A stretch of 11,526 nt of DNA, taken from assembly GCA_910585645.1 (NCBI GenBank), contig CAJUFP010000130.1:1-11526 (forward strand). Reading direction: 5' to 3'. The notes under the pieces are model-generated. The model ran no database searches. It saw nothing but the letters and a program-made list of their open reading frames with translations, and was not told where the DNA came from. Source of the stretch: an uncultured Hungatella sp. GTDB taxonomy: Bacteria > Bacillota > Clostridia > Lachnospirales > Lachnospiraceae. How positions within the stretch are numbered: position 1 is the first letter of the stretch; every line of letters starts with the position of its first letter. Below are positions 1 to 5,746 of the stretch, piece by piece. The position numbers were made by a program, and so were the translations under genes.

Positions 1-54
1 CGCACGTCCGGTTCTGTGAGGGGCATACCCCGTAAGGGGTATGTCTACTCGACC
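1..54 (+). mobile_element. Group II intron, 3' end (domain V 3' strand and domain VI)
   Basis: The window opens with CGCACGTCCGGTTC, which matches the 3' strand of a bacterial group II intron domain V apart from small differences. It is followed by a domain VI hairpin with the 8-bp stem CATACCCC/GGGGTATG closed by a GTAA loop, and then by the typical ending TCTACTCGAC. The 5' strand of domain V, the ribozyme core and any reverse transcriptase gene must lie to the left, outside the window. The exact 3' splice site is uncertain by a few bases, between about 46 and 54. The 3' exon that follows is not a gene I recognise. A terminator-like hairpin lies about 90 bases downstream; class C introns often insert next to such hairpins, normally on the 5' side, so this is suggestive only. 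Confidence 0.72.
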
Positions 55-143
55 TTTGTGGGTGCCTTCAGAGGCAGGCGGGAATCGCTTGCGGGATGAT
101 TTTTCCTGTATCGCTCTGTTCATAACCTTCCTGTATGATCGCA

Positions 144-168
144 AAAAGCCCCTCTGCCAGGGGCTTTT
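144..168. terminator. Intrinsic terminator hairpin, probably bidirectional
   Basis: A perfect 10-bp inverted repeat, AAAAGCCCCT and AGGGGCTTTT, flanks a 5-base loop. It has A-rich and T-rich ends on both strands, so it could stop transcription from the intron side (rightward) and from the leftward peptidase gene that ends at 285. Apart from this hairpin I see no gene or other signal between the intron and position 285. Confidence 0.7.
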
Positions 169-284
169 GCTTAATATATGGCTGCCAAAAATCAATAGGA
201 TTGATGTGCCGTTTCTTTGCCGGGTCCGGACAGATCCATATAGAGTATACTTTCCGGATGTCTTGTATCCTGGTCCCTTGGTCC

Positions 285-914
285 CTAATCCGCCCAGTAC
301 ACGCACCTCATCCGATAAGCCACGCTTTCATGGTCATTTAAGGAGGTCAAATGTCCGGAATCATCAAGGGGGTCCATGCACCGATACAGCTTGTCCCAGG
401 TTTCCATGATCGCAACCCAGTGGCCGGCCCCGTTTCCGCCGATCTTCACTTTGACAATGGGATACCGCCCCTTATCCAGCAGATCCTCAATCTCCAGCGG
501 GTCTACTTGTGACGCCACCAGGACCTCTGCCTCGGGCAAAGCCTCCTTGACCTTGTCCCAGACAATATCCCCGGAATGGTTGTAAACGCCCTTGTCTGTA
601 AAAAGCTGGTTTAACTCCCCTGGGCTTATCTCCCGTCCTGTTCCGGTATTTTGGTACTGGGTGGACAAGGCCGAGGCGATGCAGGTAGTAAGGCATCCTG
701 AACTTCCCATCGTGTAGGAAGAATCCCCCAGCTTATCTTTGCTCCAGCGTTCATCCCGCTGATGGTAGAGAACCGGCTCTTCCACCGAATGTTCCCTTTG
801 GGGTACTAAATAGACGCCTCTGTCTCCCTGGTTCCAATAAGCCTTTAAGCCAAGCCCCGCCCCAAGGACCACTGCCCAGAACGCGGCGAAAATAATCGCG
901 TATTTCTTTTTCAT
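285..914 (-). CDS. C39-like (papain-fold) cysteine peptidase family protein, membrane-anchored or secreted
   Basis: A 209-residue protein with a basic start and a hydrophobic segment at about residues 5-25 (signal peptide or anchor), so the catalytic part should face outside. It carries the C39-like family pattern: the QxDxxW-type motif around Q52 (HQRDERW), a GCxTTC motif with the likely nucleophile C74, a GHW motif with H165, and the following D181. This is the triad expected of a papain-like peptidase, or of a related peptide- or amide-cleaving fold. The substrate cannot be read from the sequence; cleavage of peptide or cell-wall material is possible. A longer frame begins with TTG at 920, but AGGAGG at 923-928 is only 2 bases from that TTG and 8 bases from the ATG at 914, so 914 is preferred. 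It lies 28 bases downstream of the DUF554 gene on the same strand and is probably co-transcribed with it. Confidence 0.8.
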   Translation of the reverse strand: MKKKYAIIFAAFWAVVLGAGLGLKAYWNQGDRGVYLVPQREHSVEEPVLYHQRDERWSKDKLGDSSYTMGSSGCLTTCIASALSTQYQNTGTGREISPGELNQLFTDKGVYNHSGDIVWDKVKEALPEAEVLVASQVDPLEIEDLLDKGRYPIVKVKIGGNGAGHWVAIMETWDKLYRCMDPLDDSGHLTSLNDHESVAYRMRCVYWAD

Positions 915-922
915 GCTCAATT

Positions 923-928
923 CCTCCT
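923..928 (-). promoter_or_regulatory. Ribosome binding site deciding the peptidase start
   Basis: Read on the minus strand this is AGGAGG, 8 bases before the ATG at 914. The spacing to the alternative TTG start at 920 is only 2 bases, too short for good initiation. Confidence 0.75.
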
Positions 929-942
929 GCTTTTGCCAGTCG

Positions 943-1656
943 TCACCCTATCCCCCACATCATAGAGATCAAAAGTGTGGGAAGCATATTGGCCACGTTT
1001 ATCTTTTTGCCCCATATCAGATTCACTCCCACGCAGAAGATCAGCATGGAACCGGTGAGAGACAGATTGTTCAAGGCGGTCTCTGTCATAAACGGCTCGA
1101 TGAGCCCGGATAAAAAAGTAACGCCCCCCTGAAAGATCCCTACAGGGATGGCAGAAAAAAGGCAGCCCTTTCCCATGGAGGCGGTCATCACCAGAACGAT
1201 AATCAGATCCAGTGCAGCCTTGGCCGCAAGTATGGAGCAGTCGCCGTAGATTCCGTCCTGGATGGAGCCCACCACAGCCATGGCGCCGATACACACCGTC
1301 AGGGAGGCGGTGACAAAACCGTCCACAAACATCTTATCACCGCTGCTGCCGGTTCTGGCCTTAAGCCAGCGCCCGAATTCCTCCAGCTTGTGTTCAATGT
1401 TCAGCCATTCCCCCAACAGGGAGCCCGTCATAAAGCTTCCGATGATCATCATCGTGCCGCCGCTTGTCAGGCTTTTGCCTGTGACAGCCATCATTTTCTC
1501 AATAGTCCCGGCAATGCCGATAAACATGACGGTGACGCCGCTTGCCTTAGTCAGCGTGTCCTGGTATCGCTGTGTCATAAACTTTCCGAACAAAAGGCCT
1601 GACAGGCCGCCGGCCAGGATTCCGGCCACATTAATAACAGTTCCAAGTCCAGCCAT
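943..1656 (-). CDS. DUF554 family integral membrane protein
   Basis: A 237-residue, very hydrophobic protein with about six to seven membrane segments and a glycine-rich first segment beginning MAGLGTVINVAGILAGG. This start and the overall length fit the DUF554 family (E. coli YqgA belongs to it). The transported or bound molecule of this family is not established, so I give no function beyond a putative transporter or channel-like membrane protein. A longer frame starts at 1677, but GAGGAG at 1663-1668 sits 6 bases before the ATG at 1656, and the family usually begins at this methionine, so 1656 is chosen. It is preceded by a good sigma-A-type promoter at 1706-1734 and followed after 28 bases by the cysteine peptidase gene. 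No frameshift or missing part is visible. Confidence 0.88.
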   Translation of the reverse strand: MAGLGTVINVAGILAGGLSGLLFGKFMTQRYQDTLTKASGVTVMFIGIAGTIEKMMAVTGKSLTSGGTMMIIGSFMTGSLLGEWLNIEHKLEEFGRWLKARTGSSGDKMFVDGFVTASLTVCIGAMAVVGSIQDGIYGDCSILAAKAALDLIIVLVMTASMGKGCLFSAIPVGIFQGGVTFLSGLIEPFMTETALNNLSLTGSMLIFCVGVNLIWGKKINVANMLPTLLISMMWGIG

Positions 1657-1705
1657 ATAATGCTCCTCTACGATCATAATTGCAGGCAGATATCTGTCGG
1701 ATACC

Positions 1706-1734
1706 AGTATAGATCATGAAAATGAATTTGGCAA
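1706..1734 (-). promoter_or_regulatory. Sigma-A-type promoter for the DUF554/peptidase unit
   Basis: On the minus strand, TTGCCA (1729-1734) and TATACT (1706-1711) are separated by 17 bases. The predicted transcript start is near 1700, leaving a leader of about 45 bases before the ATG at 1656. Confidence 0.7.
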
Positions 1735-1805
1735 GCGCTATTTCAGCCGGAACCTTTGGCCTTTCTAACGGTTAACGGGGCTGAATGGGATCTTTTACAC
1801 CGTCA

Positions 1806-1842
1806 AAAAACCGGCCGCCCCATGATCAGGCTGCCGGTTTTT
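1806..1842. terminator. Strong intrinsic terminator at the end of the PTS operon
   Basis: The 10-bp inverted repeat AAAAACCGGC / GCCGGTTTTT has an inner GCC/GGC extension. On the minus strand the stem is followed by a run of T residues, so it ends the PTS operon, whose last gene stops at 1872. The A/T-rich flanks are symmetrical and may also stop rightward transcripts. Confidence 0.85.
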
Positions 1843-1871
1843 ACGGGAAGTAAATGCATCAAGATGGTTTT

Positions 1872-2189
1872 TTACTGCAAATTCATTTTTTTATAGACAT
1901 CAATAAACTCCTCCGCCAGAACACGGAAAGTCTCCGCGCTCATAAGCTGGTCCTCCGCGTGCATCAGAATCAGGCCTCCGTGCTCCAGCTTTCCGTTTGC
2001 GTCCAGCGTCAGAAGATCTGCATGGATATGATGTCCCTGGGTGTAGGCTTCATCGCCCTGACTAATCAGCGCGTCCGCCTCCTGAAAATCCCCCTTTTTC
2101 GCGCACTGTATGGCATTGATAAAGCATGATCTTGCAGTTCCGACATAAGTAATAATTCCAAAACAGGATGTTTCCATTTCCGGGGTCAT
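1872..2189 (-). CDS. PTS lactose/cellobiose-family IIA component
   Basis: A 105-residue cytosolic phosphocarrier that passes phosphate from HPr to the IIB protein of the same system. It aligns over its whole length with the helical-bundle IIA of the lactose/N,N'-diacetylchitobiose (Lac) PTS family. The LILMHAEDQLMSAETF segment contains the phosphorylated histidine H77 and the family-conserved metal-binding aspartate D80, corresponding to H78/D81 in lactose IIA. A strong GGAGGAGG (2195-2202) precedes the ATG and lies within the 15-base gap after the IIC stop codon, so it is the third gene of a tight IIB-IIC-IIA operon. It is intact even though the IIC gene ahead of it is frameshifted. Substrate class (beta-disaccharide type) is inferred from the family; the actual sugar is unknown. 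Confidence 0.92.
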   Translation of the reverse strand: MTPEMETSCFGIITYVGTARSCFINAIQCAKKGDFQEADALISQGDEAYTQGHHIHADLLTLDANGKLEHGGLILMHAEDQLMSAETFRVLAEEFIDVYKKMNLQ

Positions 2190-2204
2190 TTTGTCCTCCT
2201 CCTT

Positions 2205-3517
2205 TTACCATTCATCGTCAAGGGCTTCTTTTTCTGTCTTGGCTTCCTCCATCAGGCTCTGCTTATCGACTCTCCGAATAAAGGGAAGGTAGATAAGAAA
2301 AGACAGGGTGAGGATCACAACCTGCAAAAGGGCTGTCCGCCATCCTCCGATGAGAAATCCCGAAATAATAGGCGGGCAGGTCCAGGGAACCTGGACGGCG
2401 CCGTAAAGCGGACAGAGTCCGGTATAGAGCGCCGTGTACTGCAGGACGCAGGCGATCACAGGCATGGCGATAAACGGGAAAGCCAGCATGGGATTCATCA
2501 CAATGGGTATGCCAAACAGGATCGGTTCGTTGATATTAAACAATGCAGGCACCATCTCCAGCCTTCCCAGGGTCTTAAGCTGCTTTGACTTTGCCAGGAA
2601 GAACATGTAGATCACAAGCCCGATGGTGATCCCGGCGCCGGTTGTATTGATAAACTGATCCAAAAACTGCATGGTTACGATGTGGCCTCCGTTCTGCACC
2701 GTCAGCTGAACCCCCTGATCGATGAGAGCCTGGTTTTCAAGGCCGTTGGCCTGAAGGATACCGGTCATAATACCGCCGACAATGGTGGAACCATGTACGC
2801 CGAAGAACCATAAAAACGGCGTCAAAAAACACATCAGGACAGCTCCGCCGATGGAGTCTGTCATGCTCTGGAGAGGCGTCTGAATCACATTGTAGATCCC
2901 CTCCATGGCAGTCATATGGAATCCCATGGAAAAAATTCCGTGGACAACGGCTGCTCCCGTTACAATGACGGCTCCGGGAACCAGCGCCGAGAACGCGTTG
3001 GACACGCCTTCGGGAACGCCTGCAGGCATTTTGATCTTAATATTCCGTTTCAAAAACCAGCAGTAGACATAGGCGACAATCAGCCCCACGATGATCGCGC
3101 CAACCATGCCCTTTCCGGCTGTCCAGCTTTTATCGATAATACCCCCACTACGGTTCCGTTTTCGGTCACGATGGACGCAGGTGTCATCATAATAAATACA
3201 CCCATTGCCACGATGGCTCCGCTTAACGGTTCCTCCCCCTCTAGTTTGATATAGTTATAGGCGATGCCGAGAACGGCTATGATCGCACTTATATTAAATG
3301 TGGCCCCGTTTGCCTGCTCCAGCACGGCTTTTATGCCCGTCCGTTCCAGCAGGTCTACAACTGCCTGAACGGGGAAATTGGTAATGATCAGAAATACGGA
3401 GCCTACGATCAGAAGGGGCATGGAGTAGACCATACCATCCTTGATCGCCTGTATCCCCTTGGTGTTGACAAATGCCATGATCTTGGGGATTACCTTTTCA
3501 TTTATGAACTGTTTCAT
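2205..3517 (-). pseudogene. PTS lactose/cellobiose-family IIC permease, frameshifted
   Basis: Two leftward reading frames together make one IIC protein. The N-terminal part (ATG at 3517, RBS-like AAAGGA upstream) gives about 120 family-like residues, then runs into an unrelated tail ending at 3080. The C-terminal part continues from just after 3152 to 2205 in the next frame. The break is a run of five G on the minus strand (3152-3156). With six G the product reads smoothly through VVGGIIDKSWTAGKGMVG and would be 437 residues, the usual length of this family. The C-terminal part keeps the conserved substrate-site region NINEPILFGIPIVMNP and several membrane segments. The protein would be the membrane channel of the PTS, taking up and presenting a sugar for phosphorylation. 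The gap could be a true inactivating deletion, a sequencing error in a homopolymer, or a slippage site. The surrounding genes are intact, which argues for a recent event or an error. Confidence 0.88.
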
Positions 3518-3549
3518 CTCTCATTTCCTTTCTGACAACGTATATTCCC

Positions 3550-3861
3550 CTATTTGCCTGCTGCCAGTTTAAAGGCAAACCGCAGGACGCTCAACCCGTT
3601 GCACATCCCGTAATCAGCCATGGGGATCACATCCACGGGAACGTCCTTCGCGCCGCAGATCTCCTTTGCTTTGGAAAGCTGATACCCTACCTGGGGACCC
3701 AAAAGAGCCACATCGGCTTCCCCCACCAGCCTCTCCATGTCAAGGATGGGATAGGCTTTGATATCCACTTCCTTTCCCTTTTCTGCTGCCGCTTCCTCCA
3801 TCTTTTTTACAAGAAGGCTTGTTGACATTCCGTTTGCACAAAACAGTCTGATCTTTAACAT
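3550..3861 (-). CDS. PTS lactose/cellobiose-family IIB component
   Basis: A 103-residue cytosolic protein that takes phosphate from IIA onto a cysteine and donates it to the incoming sugar. The N terminus MLKIRLFCANGMSTSLLV contains the phosphorylated cysteine C8 in the classic CxxGMSTS P-loop of Lac-family IIB proteins, and the later GPQVGYQL segment is also family-typical. A longer frame reaches 3900, but GGAGG at 3870-3874 lies exactly 8 bases before the ATG at 3861 and the family starts here, so the extra residues are rejected. It is the first gene of the IIB-IIC-IIA operon, 32 bases ahead of IIC. The promoter is at 3912-3939. Confidence 0.92.
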   Translation of the reverse strand: MLKIRLFCANGMSTSLLVKKMEEAAAEKGKEVDIKAYPILDMERLVGEADVALLGPQVGYQLSKAKEICGAKDVPVDVIPMADYGMCNGLSVLRFAFKLAAGK

Positions 3862-3869
3862 GTTTACAT

Positions 3870-3874
3870 CCTCC
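3870..3874 (-). promoter_or_regulatory. Ribosome binding site deciding the IIB start
   Basis: GGAGG on the minus strand, 8 bases before the ATG at 3861. It lies inside the longer open frame that starts at 3900 and shows that frame is over-extended. Confidence 0.75.
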
Positions 3875-3911
3875 ATCTTCGATTTCACATGGGCGCTCAT
3901 ATGTTAGTCCA

Positions 3912-3939
3912 ATCATACCATATCGCTTTTGTATTTCAA
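3912..3939 (-). promoter_or_regulatory. Sigma-A-type promoter of the PTS operon
   Basis: On the minus strand, TTGAAA (3934-3939) and TATGAT (3912-3917) are 16 bases apart, with a TG one base before the -10 (extended -10). The transcript would start near 3905, about 45 bases ahead of IIB. Confidence 0.7.
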
Positions 3940-3964
3940 TCGTTTTGGGCCTTTTTGACACATA

Positions 3965-3987
3965 GTAAAGAAAATATCATTTGTTAC
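3965..3987. promoter_or_regulatory. Possible operator upstream of the PTS promoter
   Basis: A 23-base imperfect inverted repeat, GTAA..AA.......TT..TTAC, is centred about 40 bases upstream of the PTS -35 box. Its position would suit an activator such as an RpiR protein. It is AT-rich, so chance is a real alternative. Confidence 0.25.
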
Positions 3988-3989
3988 AT

Positions 3990-4026
3990 AAAAAAAACAG
4001 ACAGGCATCCAATCCCCGTCTGTTTT
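3990..4026 (-). terminator. Intrinsic terminator after the RpiR gene pair
   Basis: AAAACAGAC (3994-4002) and GTCTGTTTT (4018-4026) form a 9-bp stem. On the minus strand it is followed by a run of eight T, beginning in the stem. It lies 11 bases beyond the stop of the downstream RpiR gene and insulates the PTS promoter from it. Confidence 0.85.
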
Positions 4027-4036
4027 CGGCAGTCTC

Positions 4037-4783
4037 TTACTGTTCTTGGAATTTCTGTATTTCGGTTGTCAGGGTCTCCAGCAGGTATACCACGGGAATC
4101 TGTGAGACCAGCTCCGAAGGCCCGCGCCTGGAGATTCCGAAAATTTCCGGCATATAACAGGAAAAATTGACGTCCGACATCTGCGCGGCCGGGCAGTGTT
4201 CGGTGTTGGTTATGGTAACCAGGGGGGCGCCCGCCTTTTTGTAAGTGTTCACCAGGGCAATAAGGTCCTGGCCGCTTCCCCATGGGGAGAGGATCAGGAG
4301 CGCGTGTCTCGTCTCCCCCTTTGGGCACACGATCCCCCACCCGTCCTCTGCGGGAAAGGCCGCCTTCCCCGCGCAGGAAAACAGGTATGCGCCGTAGCGG
4401 ATGAGAGGCTTGCTCTCCCTGTCTCCCGAAAGGATGATCTGGCCCGCGTCTGCGCAGAGCTTTGCCGCCCGGGCCATTTTATCCGTAAATACACTGTCCT
4501 TTGCGGATGTCTCCATATACTGCACCGCCGGGGCGGCGTCAAATCTTCCGGCCGGGGCCTGCCCGTTAAGCTCCTGTCTGATCCGGTATTTCAGTTCCGT
4601 ATAACCGGAACATCCGGACTTTTCACAGAAGCGCAGGACAGTTGTGGTGGACACTTTTGCGCCTGCGGCAATCTGCCGGATATTCATGTCCGGCACAGCG
4701 TCCAGATGGGATACGATAAAATTGTAAACCCGAAATTCACCGGGATTCATGTTCCTAAGCTGTTCATAGGAGAATACGGCCAT
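4037..4783 (-). CDS. RpiR/MurR-family transcriptional regulator with divergent SIS domain
   Basis: A 248-residue regulator with the two-domain RpiR plan. The N-terminal HTH_6 helix-turn-helix spans about residues 1-75, with the recognition region around 34-60 (MNIRQIAAGAKVSTTTVLRF). The C-terminal SIS fold spans about 105-240. In RpiR proteins the SIS domain binds a sugar phosphate. Here the usual glycine/serine loop is replaced by SGDRES (119-124), and the second loop reads SPWGSG (166-171) in place of the SxSG(x)T type, so sugar-phosphate binding may be altered or lost. GGAGG stands 6 bases before the ATG. The gene lies 15 bases after a second RpiR gene and must be co-transcribed with it. 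The likely targets are the adjacent PTS operon and/or the divergent hydrolase gene; this is inferred from location only. Confidence 0.88.
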   Translation of the reverse strand: MAVFSYEQLRNMNPGEFRVYNFIVSHLDAVPDMNIRQIAAGAKVSTTTVLRFCEKSGCSGYTELKYRIRQELNGQAPAGRFDAAPAVQYMETSAKDSVFTDKMARAAKLCADAGQIILSGDRESKPLIRYGAYLFSCAGKAAFPAEDGWGIVCPKGETRHALLILSPWGSGQDLIALVNTYKKAGAPLVTITNTEHCPAAQMSDVNFSCYMPEIFGISRRGPSELVSQIPVVYLLETLTTEIQKFQEQ

Positions 4784-4798
4784 GGAATACCTCCGTCG

Positions 4799-5524
4799 TC
4801 AGTTTTCGTGGTTGTACAGTTTGGTCGCCAGCGTCTCAATGATATACAGCACAGGCACCTGGGTTGTGACGTTTCTCTCATTGACCATCCTTGCCGTGAC
4901 ATGATAGGAAATATTGCAGTCTGCCATTTTTGCCAGAACGGAGTTGGAATTGTTGGTAATGGATATCATGGGGCATCCCCTCTGCTGGAGATGGGAGGCG
5001 ATATAGACCGTCTGTTTGGTGGTTCCGGATTCGGACAGCACGATCATGACCGTGTCCTCTGACGGGTTCTGAAGAATGGGCAGCCAGGGATCGTCGATAA
5101 ACAGGCTGAAATACCCCACGTTGGAGAAATACCTTGCGCCGTACTTTCCCAGCATTCCGGAGGTTCCGATGCCGATAAATATAACGCACTTTGACCTGAC
5201 AAGGTACTCAAGGGCCCTGGCAAGGCTGTCCTGAAAGTCCTGGGCGCGGATCCTGGTGATAAAGCTCTGCAGTTCGCTTTCCTTGTCGTCCTTGAGCACC
5301 TCCTGCTTTTTGGCGAGGTATTCTCTGTACATGAGCTTAAATTCACTGTACCCTTCTGCCCCGCATTTCCTGCAAAAGCGCAGGATGGTTGCCGTGGAAA
5401 CATGAGCCATGGCGGCCAGTTCCTTGATGGTCATTTTGCTGATCTGTTTTTCTGCTTTTACAATACAGTCATAAACCGCAAAGTCAAGTTCCGTAAAGCG
5501 TTCCATTACTTCTTTGGTAAACAT
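4799..5524 (-). CDS. RpiR/MurR-family transcriptional regulator (SIS domain intact)
   Basis: A 241-residue regulator with an HTH_6 domain (about residues 1-75; TIKELAAMAHVSTATILRF around 32-50) and a SIS domain (about 105-240). Unlike its neighbour it keeps the canonical sugar-phosphate-binding loops, GIGTSG (118-123) and SESGTT (164-169), followed by SITNN. It should bind DNA in response to a phosphosugar, plausibly the product made by the adjacent PTS. GGAGG lies 9 bases before the ATG at 5524. The promoter is at 5614-5642, and a possible operator sits in the leader. It is the first gene of a two-gene regulator operon and is divergent from the secreted hydrolase gene at 5747. The two RpiR proteins are clearly paralogous but only moderately similar, so the duplication is not recent or they came together separately. 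Confidence 0.92.
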   Translation of the reverse strand: MFTKEVMERFTELDFAVYDCIVKAEKQISKMTIKELAAMAHVSTATILRFCRKCGAEGYSEFKLMYREYLAKKQEVLKDDKESELQSFITRIRAQDFQDSLARALEYLVRSKCVIFIGIGTSGMLGKYGARYFSNVGYFSLFIDDPWLPILQNPSEDTVMIVLSESGTTKQTVYIASHLQQRGCPMISITNNSNSVLAKMADCNISYHVTARMVNERNVTTQVPVLYIIETLATKLYNHEN

Positions 5525-5553
5525 GATTAAACGCCTCCATGATGTTTTTGTGA

Positions 5554-5568
5554 CACCTCACTGTGGTG
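5554..5568. promoter_or_regulatory. Possible operator palindrome in the RpiR leader
   Basis: CACCTCACTGTGGTG is a 15-base palindrome with one mismatched pair around a single central base. It lies between the RpiR promoter and the RpiR start codon, a place suited to autoregulation. No second copy was found near the other promoters of the locus. Confidence 0.35.
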
Positions 5569-5613
5569 AAGATACATAAAACCGCGACTGTTTCTGGAAA
5601 ATAACCTAACTTT

Positions 5614-5642
5614 ACTATACATGCCCTGGTCATGTTTCGCAA
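5614..5642 (-). promoter_or_regulatory. Sigma-A-type promoter of the RpiR pair
   Basis: On the minus strand, TTGCGA (5637-5642) and TATAGT (5614-5619) are 17 bases apart. The predicted start near 5607 gives a leader of roughly 80 bases containing the palindrome at 5554-5568. Confidence 0.7.
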
Positions 5643-5678
5643 CTACTTTTTCTGACAGGCAAAAGATGGAAGATTTTG

Positions 5679-5707
5679 TTGAAAAAACTGGTTTTATGAG
5701 TTATAGT
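5679..5707 (+). promoter_or_regulatory. Sigma-A-type promoter of the secreted hydrolase gene
   Basis: TTGAAA (5679-5684) and TATAGT (5702-5707) are 17 bases apart. The spacer contains the inverted repeat AAAAC-TG-GTTTT (5684-5695), which could be a repressor site blocking the promoter. The leader is about 33 bases, ending in AGGGAGG 7 bases before the ATG. This promoter and the divergent RpiR promoter are about 37 bases apart, so one bound protein could affect both. Confidence 0.75.
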
Positions 5708-5746
5708 GAATACCAGATGCATCTATTATTTTAGGGAGGAAAGCTT

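Noticed and set aside
41..409. Rightward open frame starting in the intron tail, with AGGGG just ahead of its ATG
   Set aside because: The apparent RBS is the domain VI stem of the intron, the frame runs across the terminator hairpin and then antisense through the end of the peptidase gene, and the protein is low-complexity and unrecognisable.
1725..1750. Catabolite-responsive (cre) site near the DUF554 promoter
   Set aside because: The sequence around AAGCGCTA resembles cre only in its centre; spacing and flanking bases do not fit the consensus.
3145..3160. Programmed ribosomal frameshift in the PTS IIC gene
   Set aside because: A -1 slip on GGG is possible, but there is no X-XXY-YYZ heptamer with a clear downstream stimulatory structure, and PTS IIC genes are not known to need frameshifting. 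A deletion or sequence error is more likely.
4196..5062. Long rightward open frame of 288 codons opposite the RpiR genes
   Set aside because: It lies antisense to two clearly recognisable RpiR genes, spans their junction, has no family-like motifs and no convincing RBS. Long antisense frames are common in GC-moderate coding DNA.
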